From positions 1 to 19,676 of the forward strand of contig DFGJ01000022.1 of the NCBI GenBank assembly GCA_002372375.1: a stretch of 19,676 bases of DNA. The letters are read 5' to 3'. Of the stretch, positions 6,975 to 13,109 are shown in pieces; position 1 is the first letter of the stretch; every line of letters begins with the position of its first letter. Source of the stretch: Ruminococcaceae bacterium UBA3753 (GTDB taxonomy: Bacteria > Bacillota > Clostridia > Oscillospirales > Acutalibacteraceae). A program made the translations under genes and the position numbers. A model generated the notes under the pieces. That model saw nothing but the letters and a program-made list of their open reading frames with translations. It had not been told where the DNA came from and did not search any database.

Positions 6975-9485
6975 TTAAGCGTATATTGCTTTTTCTACAG
7001 TTTTTCTAACAAACTTGCCCATATTTTCGTCGTCCATTTCTACAACAATCCCTAAAAGGGCCTCTTGAAAAGCTTTTACAGCTTCTGCAAACGAAAAGAC
7101 TGCAGTAGGACCTTCTTTTGTTGTTTGCACACGGCTCAGTTGCTCATCTAAATCCCAGTTAGATGGTATAGAATCTTTCATTTCGCTTGTAACCGTTTTC
7201 ATTTCAGCCGAAAAGCCTTCACCAATACCCAACGCCAAGTTTTTACCAATTTCATCCCTGAAAAGTTTAGAAGGTGAAGCAATGCCAAAGAGCCTCTTGA
7301 TAAAGTCAAATACATTACCGACCCATTCACCTATCTTGTTTTTTATCCAATTAAAGCTGCCCGCTATGCCTTCCCACAGCCCTTGTACTATGTTCACACC
7401 TATGTTCCAAATTTGGCCGGGCAGATTCCACAAAGTCTGCAAAATTACTTGGCCAATTTGATACGCCGTGTTTCCAACATTCCCCATCATCGAGAAAAGC
7501 CCTTGAATTAACGCACCTATTAACTCGCTGCCGGTTCTTATCAGCAAAGGTAAGTTTCTAACTAACGTTTCAGCTATAGTTACAACTATAGTTGGAAGCA
7601 TCCTGATTAATTCAGGCATAGCAGCGACCATCCCATTGATCAAAGCCACTAATATTTCTATGCCCGCTTTGACTAGATCAGACAAACGGCTCATTAAAGT
7701 ATCAATTATAGTTTTGATTATGGTCGGAACAGTTTTTACCAGTTGCGGGACGGCATCAACTATTCCTTTAATCAAGCTTAAAATTAAATCCAAGCCTGTT
7801 TTTACAACAGCAGGAAGGTTTTGCACAATTGCATTTAAGCTTTGATTTAACAAATCTGGGAAAGTTTTTATCAGCTGTGGCGCCATCTGTGAAATGCCTT
7901 TGATCAAAGAGCTTATAGTCTGGATACCGACTTGAATTATTTTGGGTAGAGAAGTTAATAAACCGGAAATAATTTCAGGTATAAGGCCTTGCACTGCGTC
8001 TACAATATCTGGCAAAACATCAATTATTGCGTCTATAGCTGTAGAAACAGCATTAATTATGAGCGGCAGGCCGCTTTTTATTAAAGGCGGTATTTCTTTT
8101 ATTATTTGCGGCACTACACTCGACAAAAGCCCGCTTGTTAAAGAACCAATCCCATTTATGACGTTTTTAACAACAGGAATCAAATTCTTGCTAAGATTTA
8201 ATACACCATCAACCAAGTTGTTGATTAAAGGCGTTAAGTCGCCACCTTTTGCTAAACCAGTCAAAAGGTTTTGCCATGCACTTTTTGTGGCTTTCATTGA
8301 GCCTTCTATGGTTTTTTCAGCTTCAGCCGCTGTCGTTCCGGTTATTTTTAACTCGCCTTGAATTACATGGATAGCATTGAAAACGTCACTTAGGTTGCTG
8401 ATATCGTAGTGAACACCACTGATTTTTTCGGCATCGGCTAAAAGGCGCTCCATTTCGGTTTTGGTGCCCCCATAACCAAGCTTTAAGTTATCCAGCATGG
8501 TGTAATTGTTTTTGGCAAAACCTTGGTATGCGTTTTGGATAGATTCCATAGAAGTACCAAGCTTGTTCGAGTTATCCGCCATGTCTTTTACAGCCATATC
8601 ACTAACTTGCGCAACTTTTTCAGTGTCTCCACCTAAGGACTGCAAAAGGCTTGCTGAAAAACTGGTAATAGTTTCCATGTACTGGTTTGCATTTAATCCG
8701 GCCGTTTTGTACGCATTGTTGGCGTAGTCCTCTACAACTTTAGAGCTTTGACCAAAAAGAGTTTCTACACCACCTATTAGCTGTTCGTAGTTAGCAAAGT
8801 TTTCTACGGCGTTTTTACCTAAATTAAATATAGATTTAGTTAACCTTCCGACTGCATCTATGGCTTTAGAAATATAATTGCTGTATAAATCCGACAAAGT
8901 GCCTTTAAAAACTGTAAACCCGCCCTTAGACGCTTTTTCAGCTTCTTCACCGGCATCCTTTGTTTCTTTGCCTAAAGAGTCCATCTCTTTGGTGGTTTTG
9001 TTTATGGTGGTTTCAGTGTTGTTCATTGACGTCTTGACGCTGGACAAAGACTTTTGGTTTCTATCAAGTTCTTTGTTTTCAGAATCAATCTGTTTTTGTA
9101 GATCAGCCACCACTTTTGCTTGGTTTTCATATTCTTGTGAATTCTTGCCTAAACTGTCTTTTATAGCTTTAAGTTTATTTGATTCGGCGTCTCTTTCACG
9201 CGTTAACTCTGCTATTTTTACTTGGCTTTTAGAAATGGCGTCAGAATATCTTTTATGTTCTTGTTCAAGCTCGCCGTAAAGACTTTTTTGCTTTTCTAAA
9301 ACAGCCCTGTATTTTTCAGTTGTATTTGTAACGGTTTTTTCTGATTTATCACTATTTTCAAAACTGGAGGAAATTGCACTTAAAGCACTGCCTGTTTCTC
9401 TTAGCTCTTGCCGTATTAGTGCAAGTGATTTTCTGTATTCGCTTTCACCGTCTATTTTTATAGTGCCGCTAATATTACCAGCCAA
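6975..9485 (-). CDS. Tail tape measure protein
   Basis: 836 residues from a TTG start (9485-9483) six bases after AGGAGG. Residues 1-190 are helical coiled coil with long Lys/Glu-rich stretches. A segment at about 230-400 (NAVENFANYEQLIGGVETLFG, DMAVKDMADNSNKLG, NYTMLDNLKLGYGGT) is the conserved tape-measure core. A hydrophobic region of about 440-700 contains 44-residue tandem repeats and could cross the host membrane during DNA entry. The end has RLFGIASPSKLFRDEIGKNLALGIGEGF, typical of these proteins. It sets tail length; at roughly 0.15 nm per residue this predicts a tail near 125 nm (general rule, not measured here). It follows the chaperone gene by 15 bases. Confidence 0.92.
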   Translation of the reverse strand: MAGNISGTIKIDGESEYRKSLALIRQELRETGSALSAISSSFENSDKSEKTVTNTTEKYRAVLEKQKSLYGELEQEHKRYSDAISKSQVKIAELTRERDAESNKLKAIKDSLGKNSQEYENQAKVVADLQKQIDSENKELDRNQKSLSSVKTSMNNTETTINKTTKEMDSLGKETKDAGEEAEKASKGGFTVFKGTLSDLYSNYISKAIDAVGRLTKSIFNLGKNAVENFANYEQLIGGVETLFGQSSKVVEDYANNAYKTAGLNANQYMETITSFSASLLQSLGGDTEKVAQVSDMAVKDMADNSNKLGTSMESIQNAYQGFAKNNYTMLDNLKLGYGGTKTEMERLLADAEKISGVHYDISNLSDVFNAIHVIQGELKITGTTAAEAEKTIEGSMKATKSAWQNLLTGLAKGGDLTPLINNLVDGVLNLSKNLIPVVKNVINGIGSLTSGLLSSVVPQIIKEIPPLIKSGLPLIINAVSTAIDAIIDVLPDIVDAVQGLIPEIISGLLTSLPKIIQVGIQTISSLIKGISQMAPQLIKTFPDLLNQSLNAIVQNLPAVVKTGLDLILSLIKGIVDAVPQLVKTVPTIIKTIIDTLMSRLSDLVKAGIEILVALINGMVAAMPELIRMLPTIVVTIAETLVRNLPLLIRTGSELIGALIQGLFSMMGNVGNTAYQIGQVILQTLWNLPGQIWNIGVNIVQGLWEGIAGSFNWIKNKIGEWVGNVFDFIKRLFGIASPSKLFRDEIGKNLALGIGEGFSAEMKTVTSEMKDSIPSNWDLDEQLSRVQTTKEGPTAVFSFAEAVKAFQEALLGIVVEMDDENMGKFVRKTVEKAIYA
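7523..7920 (-). repeat. 44-residue tandem repeats in the tape measure gene
   Basis: Three consecutive units of exactly 44 residues (132 bases). They begin TISSLIKGI, LILSLIKGI and ILVALINGM and share P-x-L-I/V-x-x-x-P and a closing K/R-x-G-x-D/E. A partial fourth unit begins LIGALIQG. The units have diverged at the DNA level. Boundaries are approximate. Confidence 0.7.
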
Positions 9486-9500
9486 TTTTAGCCTCCTTTC

Positions 9501-10075
9501 TCAAAACCACTCTTCGGATTTTTGAATTTTTTTCTTAAGTTTTGCATAAGTTGAGCGACTTTTATTTAGAATAAGCTCTAAATCAAAGTCGTCCTTATAA
9601 TGCTGATAGAGTTTTAGAAATGTGGTTAAGGTTATGCGCCCGGCGCTCTTGTAAGAAAAACCCAGTTTTTTCACGCAAATGAAGTAAACCCACGAAAAAT
9701 CAATCACCGGGTCTTCATCTTCGTGGATTATGCGTTTTTTTCGTTACTTTTGGTACTCTTAATGACGGTCTCATTGAGTTCTTGTGTCGCCTGCCCCAAA
9801 CCTATGTTTGTAATTAATCTACCGACTTGCCTTAAAGTAAAAGGCTTTTTTTCTGTGCCTTTTTCTTCATTTTCTATGTCTATAGCTTCATTTAACATAG
9901 CTGTATATCCGAAAATTATTGCCTTTGCGTTTGCCTCTCCCTTAGACCCGTCAGTTAACTCAGCCCATTTAGCAACGGACCCATATTTCTCTTGTATTTC
10001 TTCCATCACGTTTAAGTTAAAGACTATCTTGTATTTTTGCCCTTGAAATGTAAATTCGCCGCTTACATCTTTCAT
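9501..10075 (-). CDS. Tail assembly chaperone, frameshifted long form (gpGT-like)
   Basis: A -1 shift on A AAA AAC (9740-9734) joins the first 114 codons of the short chaperone to a second frame that runs to TGA at 9503-9501. The product is about 191 residues. The second frame continues RIIHEDEDPVIDFSWVYF and ends QKSEEWF. It has no ribosome site or good start of its own. Its position, relative frame and size match the gpG/gpGT pair of lambda and HK97-like siphoviruses, where a small fraction of long form guides tape measure and tail-tube assembly. In this window it lies exactly between the short chaperone and the tape measure. Coordinates cover both frames; the join is at 9734. Confidence 0.85.
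9728..10075 (-). CDS. Tail assembly chaperone, short form (gpG-like)
   Basis: 115 residues starting at ATG 10075, five bases after GGAGG. That ribosome site is part of an upstream in-frame ATGGAGG at 10087, so the longer 119-residue reading is less likely. The sequence KDVSGEFTFQGQKYKIVFNL and EEIQEKYGSVAKWAEL is typical of the chaperone encoded between major tail protein and tape measure. It coats the tape measure during tail assembly and is absent from the finished tail. The end, NEKNA-stop, contains the slippery heptamer. A toxin-like module sits in the 344-base gap before it. Confidence 0.85.
   Translation of the reverse strand: MKDVSGEFTFQGQKYKIVFNLNVMEEIQEKYGSVAKWAELTDGSKGEANAKAIIFGYTAMLNEAIDIENEEKGTEKKPFTLRQVGRLITNIGLGQATQELNETVIKSTKSNEKNA
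9734..9740 (-). promoter_or_regulatory. -1 ribosomal frameshift site A AAA AAC
   Basis: In the zero frame of the chaperone gene the codons are GAA AAA AAC GCA TAA. This gives a canonical X XXY YYZ heptamer two codons before the stop. The -1 frame is open for 77 codons beyond it and leads to the start of the tape measure gene. No GGAGG-like stimulator is seen just upstream; a downstream structure was not resolved by eye. Confidence 0.88.
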
Positions 10076-10115
10076 TTGCGCCTCCATTTTTAGACTTTTT
10101 GTGATAAAATTTCAC
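10017..10115 (-). CDS. Possible 32-residue leader ORF before the chaperone
   Basis: A GTG at 10115 lies five bases after a strong AAAAGGAGG (129-121 of the 10100s). It opens a 32-residue basic frame (KFYHKKSKNGGANERCKRR...) ending at 10017. The frame overlaps the first 59 bases of the chaperone gene out of register. It could be a leader that couples translation after the inserted toxin module, or the ribosome site may be a leftover of an older gene start. No relative is recognised, and the overlap with a certain gene lowers confidence. Confidence 0.2.
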   Translation of the reverse strand: MKFYHKKSKNGGANERCKRRIYISRAKIQDSL

Positions 10116-10151
10116 AACAACCTCCTTTTAGAGTTGGTTGAGAGCATTTGC

Positions 10152-10182
10152 AAAAGATACTTGAACACTTCAGGTATCTTTT
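10152..10182. terminator. Bidirectional stem-loop / terminator beside module 3
   Basis: AAAAGATAC (10152-10160) pairs with GTATCTTTT (10174-10182), and TGAA/TTCA pairing continues inside after one mismatch. On the minus strand the stem is followed by only four T, and it would end the module 3 toxin mRNA. On the plus strand a long T-rich tract follows, but no plus-strand gene leads into it. It overlaps the -35 region of the antisense promoter, so the T tract may serve the promoter instead. Confidence 0.5.
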
Positions 10183-10201
10183 TTCTTTTTTGTGGTATAA
10201 T
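10173..10201 (+). promoter_or_regulatory. Promoter of antisense RNA 3
   Basis: An extended -10, TGG-TATAAT (10193-10201), preceded by a T-rich spacer and GGTATC at 10173-10178. It is the diverged counterpart of the two promoters at 233-265 and 510-542. Confidence 0.7.
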
Positions 10202-10207
10202 AGAAAG

Positions 10208-10292
10208 GTAGTAGAGATTTTTCGAACTAATCTTTGCTAGTTGTGATTGTGATATTGAATGTACAGCCGTTAAAGCCGGCTGTCATTTTTTT
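10208..10292 (+). ncRNA. Antisense RNA 3 (putative antitoxin RNA)
   Basis: Predicted RNA of about 85 nt beginning at GGTAGTAGAGA. It ends at a perfect 7-bp stem ACAGCCG/CGGCTGT (10263-10269 with 10277-10283) followed by CA and seven T (10286-10292). This is the clearest terminator of the three modules, and it lies wholly inside the opposing peptide gene (10340-10227). Its first bases repeat those of the toxin mRNA (GGTAGTAGGGA, 10411-10401 minus). Because it opposes the late operon, it could also affect transcripts reading from the major tail protein into the chaperone. Confidence 0.7.
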
Positions 10293-10340
10293 AAATATCC
10301 ACAAAAACAACCGAAAGAACTTTCGAAACATCTTGCTCAT
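10227..10340 (-). CDS. Small cationic toxin-like peptide, module 3
   Basis: A 37-codon gene with ATG at 10340, eight bases after GGGAGG (10354-10349). The N-terminal 19 residues (MSKMFRKFFRLFLWIFKKM) are strongly basic and aromatic-hydrophobic, with the pattern of a membrane-active helix. TAGFNGC lies over the antisense terminator, and FNITITTSKD closes the peptide. The C-terminus matches module 1 (N-I-T-I...KD) and module 2 (KD). It lies between the major tail protein and the chaperone, a place where siphovirus operons normally have no gene, so the module looks inserted. Toxin function is inferred from architecture and composition; no database family is claimed. Confidence 0.66.
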   Translation of the reverse strand: MSKMFRKFFRLFLWIFKKMTAGFNGCTFNITITTSKD

Positions 10341-10345
10341 ACTTA

Positions 10346-10382
10346 CCACCTCCCTTTTACAAAACTAAAAGAGTGAGAGTGG
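10346..10382 (-). promoter_or_regulatory. SD-sequestering hairpin, toxin mRNA 3
   Basis: CCACTC (10382-10377) pairs with GAGGTGG (10352-10346) with one bulge. An inner CTTTT/AAAAG stem (10371-10367 with 10358-10354) closes the hairpin. The ribosome site is buried, as in the other modules. Confidence 0.6.
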
Positions 10383-10419
10383 AGTAAAAAGCAAAGATTT
10401 TCCCTACTACCTAAGGTTC

Positions 10420-10428
10420 ATTGTACCA
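10420..10428 (-). promoter_or_regulatory. Toxin promoter, module 3
   Basis: An extended -10, TGG-TACAAT (10428-10420), lies four bases beyond the stop codon of the major tail protein. Transcription would start near 10413, at the GGTAGTAGGGA repeat. Confidence 0.55.
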
Positions 10429-10431
10429 CAC

Positions 10432-10995
10432 TTACGGCGTCGGTGCCACCAAAAGGCTCTCTAAGTACGTTAAAGCCGCCTCTTTTGTATCAAACTGTTG
10501 TGCTACAGACCACTTGCCATCACTTAAAGCAGCTATAGTTCCCTGTAACTCGTAAGTAGCAAACTCCGTGCTTTCGCCTCGGGTCGTATTTTCAGCTTGT
10601 GGCTCTGAAAATTTCACTTTGTACAAAAATTCGACCTTGTATTTGTACGCCCCGTTGATCATTTTGGTCACTATTCTACCTAATCCAACATAAGGAGCAA
10701 CATCATTAACATTTCTCGTCATTATGTACGGCGCTGTGCTTGAAACTGTGTGCCCTAAAAGCTCAGCCATTGTAACTATGTCTTCTTCGTCTATTCCAAT
10801 AGTTACAGTACCACTTTGAAAAGAAGTATCGCTTTCAGCCAAAGCATCGTCAGCATAGAGCATAGCGCTGTTGCTTGTGATGTCCACGCTGCAACTTATC
10901 GCCTTGCCTGGGGCTTTTGCGCCCTCATAAGTTGGACCTGTCGCTGTTTCTGTCAAAACAGAATATCTAAAACTATTTAATCCTATTTTTGCCAT
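10432..10995 (-). CDS. Major tail tube protein, phi13-type family
   Basis: 187 residues, ATG after AAAGGAG. It has the family hallmarks in order: GLNSFRYSVL, GKAISCSVDITSN, LYADDALAESDTSF, TIGIDEEDIVTMAELLGH, DVAPYVGLG, YKYKVEFLYKVKFSEP, and GESTEFATYELQGTI. Many copies stack into the tail tube around the tape measure. It follows the tail terminator gene by one base and normally precedes the chaperone directly; here a toxin-like module is in between. No C-terminal Ig-like decoration domain is present. Confidence 0.92.
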   Translation of the reverse strand: MAKIGLNSFRYSVLTETATGPTYEGAKAPGKAISCSVDITSNSAMLYADDALAESDTSFQSGTVTIGIDEEDIVTMAELLGHTVSSTAPYIMTRNVNDVAPYVGLGRIVTKMINGAYKYKVEFLYKVKFSEPQAENTTRGESTEFATYELQGTIAALSDGKWSVAQQFDTKEAALTYLESLLVAPTP

Positions 10996-10996
10996 T

Positions 10997-11344
10997 TCAA
11001 TCTCCTTTGATGTATGAAAAATTTAAAGTTGTGTAGTAATAGCCTGTATCCGGGTCGTACAAATCGCCACTTGAACGACTTACTTCCCACAAAAATTTGT
11101 TTTGTTTCAGTAAGCTTTTAACAGCTTCTACAATATTTAAATAGTTGCCTTTGGAATATATGGTGAAATCGTAATAGTCTACGTGATTGACCAGCTCATC
11201 ATCGGCCGTGAAACCTGTGTCCATACTTTCTTTCATCCAGACAACGTAAGGCTCACCATGACCCTCATAGTGCAAAAATTTAACGGGGATGGTCACACCA
11301 TCCACCGCAAAGTTAATAAAAATATTAGTTATTAGCTCGTTCAA
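10997..11344 (-). CDS. Tail terminator / tail completion protein
   Basis: 115 residues from a TTG (11344-11342) that overlaps the TGA of the preceding gene. The sequence (VTIPVKFLHYEGHGEPYVVWM, DYYDFTIYSKGNYLNIVEAVKSLLKQNKF, YYTTLNFSYIKG) has the alternating strands and single helix of tail completion proteins that cap the tail tube and join it to the head. Assignment rests mainly on gene order: it lies between an HK97 gp10-like gene and the major tail protein. Motif support is modest. Confidence 0.75.
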   Translation of the reverse strand: MNELITNIFINFAVDGVTIPVKFLHYEGHGEPYVVWMKESMDTGFTADDELVNHVDYYDFTIYSKGNYLNIVEAVKSLLKQNKFLWEVSRSSGDLYDPDTGYYYTTLNFSYIKGD

Positions 11345-11769
11345 TTAAAAGCACCACCTGTTGCTTTGACAAACGCGGCATAAAAAGCATCCGTGATCTG
11401 TTTTTTCTTAAAAGATTTTCTAAAAAACGGATGTGACGGGTAGTTGTGGTTATGCCGACCATATTCAAAAAGATTGGCAACTAACGGAGCCGGCGTCTTT
11501 TTTCCTTCATGATTAGTAAAGTAACCATCAACCACCATGACTTTGTCATTTATGGCGCCGTCGCTGGGCGTTTTATAGACTTTTGTCACATAAACACATT
11601 TTCTAAAATTGCTCTTTTTAAGTGCTGGTGGCAAGTTGTTCAAAATATTTTTATACACAACCTCCGCACCTGCTTTTACCATTTCACCGCAAGTTTTTTC
11701 AGCGTTTTTTTCTAACTTTTCTATTTCTTTCATTAAACTAACAGGTGGATCAAATTTAAACTTTGCCAT
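11341..11769 (-). CDS. HK97 gp10-like head-tail joining protein
   Basis: 142 residues from ATG 11769, which shares a base with the TGA of the upstream gene (TGATG). A TTG three bases earlier is a less likely start. An N-terminal helix (SLMKEIEKLEKNAEKTCGEMVKAGAEVVYKNI) is followed by a basic region and NLFEYGRHNHNYPSHPFFRKSF, which resembles the H-P-F-x-R-x-S/A segment of the HK97 gp10 family. A short helix ends the protein. Such proteins act in head-tail joining in siphoviruses. The next gene starts within its stop codon. Confidence 0.85.
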   Translation of the reverse strand: MAKFKFDPPVSLMKEIEKLEKNAEKTCGEMVKAGAEVVYKNILNNLPPALKKSNFRKCVYVTKVYKTPSDGAINDKVMVVDGYFTNHEGKKTPAPLVANLFEYGRHNHNYPSHPFFRKSFKKKQITDAFYAAFVKATGGAFN

Positions 11770-12104
11770 CAATGCGTCACCTCTTTGGCTTGAATTTCAA
11801 GCTCAACATTGGCTTCGTCTATATTGTTCAGATACTCTATTGTGTACGTTTTGCCTCTAAAAGAGATTAGCATATCACGGTTGATCGGAGTCACGGGATA
11901 TCGTATGGTAAATTTTGTAAATGCTTTCTCAAAATCAGTCCCATTGGCGATTAATGTGAACCCCTTTGTGGTATTCACTTGCGCATATGGCTGAAGAACA
12001 ATGTTTTGGATTGTGGTTTGAAATCCATCCTCATCTTCTATCACTTGTGTATTGTAGATGGTGATTTGCCGGTTGTATTTACCGGCATTAATAGTTTGGC
12101 TCAT
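11769..12104 (-). CDS. Head closure protein (SPP1 gp16 / head-tail adaptor type)
   Basis: 111 residues. The ATG overlaps the TGA of the connector gene (ATGA). It begins NAGKYNRQITIYN and continues with DEDGFQTTIQ, YAQVNT, FTIRYP and ISFRGKTYTIEYLNNIDE, ending LEIQAKEV. This is the usual pattern of the small beta-barrel head-tail adaptor (head closure) family that plugs the portal vertex after packaging. Translational coupling with both neighbours is evident from the overlaps. Confidence 0.88.
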   Translation of the reverse strand: MSQTINAGKYNRQITIYNTQVIEDEDGFQTTIQNIVLQPYAQVNTTKGFTLIANGTDFEKAFTKFTIRYPVTPINRDMLISFRGKTYTIEYLNNIDEANVELEIQAKEVTH

Positions 12105-12403
12105 AGCAAATTCACCGCGTGCAAATTCAAGATTGACTCAACCACTTTGTTCAAGTTTTTAGAATCCACATACATAGTCCTGTTGTCCCACATGTCCTGA
12201 CAAAGAACTAAAACCACAATCACAAAGTCTTGAAAATTGTCGAGTTCTAAAACTGTGCGTCCGGTGTACTCAATGATGAATCTTTTAGCAACGGCTAAAA
12301 GATTTTTCAAAGTATTTACATCATCCGACGTAGTCTCGTAGACTCGCAAATAAGAAGAGACATCCTGCCAGGTGATGTCACTAACTTTGGAGATTTCATT
12401 CAT
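12101..12403 (-). CDS. Head-tail connector protein (gp6/gp15-like)
   Basis: 100 residues, ATG seven bases after AGGAGG. It is an all-helical small protein (WQDVSSYLRV, DDVNTLKNLLAVAKRFIIEYTG, DFVIVVLVLCQDMWDNR, NKVVESILNLHAV) fitting the phage head-tail connector type 1 family. These proteins form a dodecameric ring below the portal. Its place after the capsid genes and before head closure supports the call. Confidence 0.87.
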   Translation of the reverse strand: MNEISKVSDITWQDVSSYLRVYETTSDDVNTLKNLLAVAKRFIIEYTGRTVLELDNFQDFVIVVLVLCQDMWDNRTMYVDSKNLNKVVESILNLHAVNLL

Positions 12404-12406
12404 ACA

Positions 12407-12889
12407 CTAACCTCCTATAGTAACAACCACCTGGGCATACTGCGTAACATCATATGTCCCATTTTCAGTAATATCCAAAGAGCCTGCCGGCTGTGGAACC
12501 GCAACTGTAGCCGTGGCGTAATCAGCTATATCAATATCAGTTCCGTTTTGCGTCAATTCAATATTACCACTTGGCTGTGGAACCGCAACCGTAGCCGTGG
12601 CATATTGCGCGATATCAATGCCCGTACCATTTTCCGTCAACTCAACGTTTCCTGTTGGTTGTGGAACCGAGACATCTGCTTTCGCATAAGTCGCAACATC
12701 AATATCTGTACCATTAGCTGTAATAGTTTTTGTGCCCGTCGGCGTGATTAAAGTGTACTCTACTACTAAGCCTTCTTCTATCATTTCGGCGCCTGTTTCT
12801 GCTGTTGTTTCAAACACAGCACCATTGGCTGGCGAAAAGAAAACCCCGTCGTAAAAACGCGTAAAAGGTTTAATTGCTTTAACAAACAT
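12407..12889 (-). CDS. Repeat-containing virion protein, possible head decoration or fibre
   Basis: 160 residues. The ATG shares a base with the stop codon of the preceding gene (TAATG). Residues 1-45 (VKAIKPF..., GAEMIEEGLV) resemble the N-terminal module of the 68-residue protein encoded just upstream. From residue 50 there are four 28-residue beta repeats, each with P-x-G-x-x-x-L/I-T-x-N-G-T and Y-A-x-A-x-V-x-V-P. The last is ITENGTYDVTQYAQVVVTI, a motif common in surface and phage proteins. Its place between capsid and connector genes suggests a capsid-bound fibre or decoration; the function is not shown by sequence. Confidence 0.72.
   Translation of the reverse strand: MFVKAIKPFTRFYDGVFFSPANGAVFETTAETGAEMIEEGLVVEYTLITPTGTKTITANGTDIDVATYAKADVSVPQPTGNVELTENGTGIDIAQYATATVAVPQPSGNIELTQNGTDIDIADYATATVAVPQPAGSLDITENGTYDVTQYAQVVVTIGG
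12410..12742 (-). repeat. Four tandem 84-bp (28-residue) repeats
   Basis: Units begin at residues 50, 78, 106 and 134 of the 160-residue protein. Units 2 and 3 are nearly identical in protein (NGTxIDIAxYATATVAVPQP), which suggests duplication. The last unit is 27 residues long and diverged. Nucleotide limits are derived from the codon positions. Confidence 0.8.
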
Positions 12890-13095
12890 TATTTTGCACC
12901 TCCTTTTTTGCTTCTTGCAGCCGGCTTGCCCTTCGCAGTTTTAATACCTGGACTACTTCTTTCTATTTTGACAAAAGGCATTATGTATCCGGCTTTTGTT
13001 AAATCTTTAATCAAATTTTCGTCAGTTAATTCACGAATTTCATCTTTGTACATGCTAATAGAGCCGCTAAAAGACGTCAAAGCTTTGTATTTCAT
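12889..13095 (-). CDS. Small basic protein of the capsid region
   Basis: 68 residues, ATG after AAAAGGAGG. The first 40 residues (KYKALTSFSGSISMYKDEI, NLIKDLTKAGYIMPF) form a small domain also seen at the start of the next protein. The C-terminus is Lys/Arg/Gly-rich (AKGKPAARSKKGGAK) and probably disordered and nucleic-acid or capsid binding. Short genes of this type are common right after the major capsid gene in Bacillota phages, but I know no proven function. It sits 14 bases after the capsid gene. Confidence 0.75.
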   Translation of the reverse strand: MKYKALTSFSGSISMYKDEIRELTDENLIKDLTKAGYIMPFVKIERSSPGIKTAKGKPAARSKKGGAK

Positions 13096-13109
13096 AGAGT
13101 GGCCTCCTT

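Noticed and set aside
7636..9279. Several plus-strand frames opposite the tape measure gene
   Set aside because: They are complements of the low-complexity coiled-coil and hydrophobic repeats, without ribosome sites.
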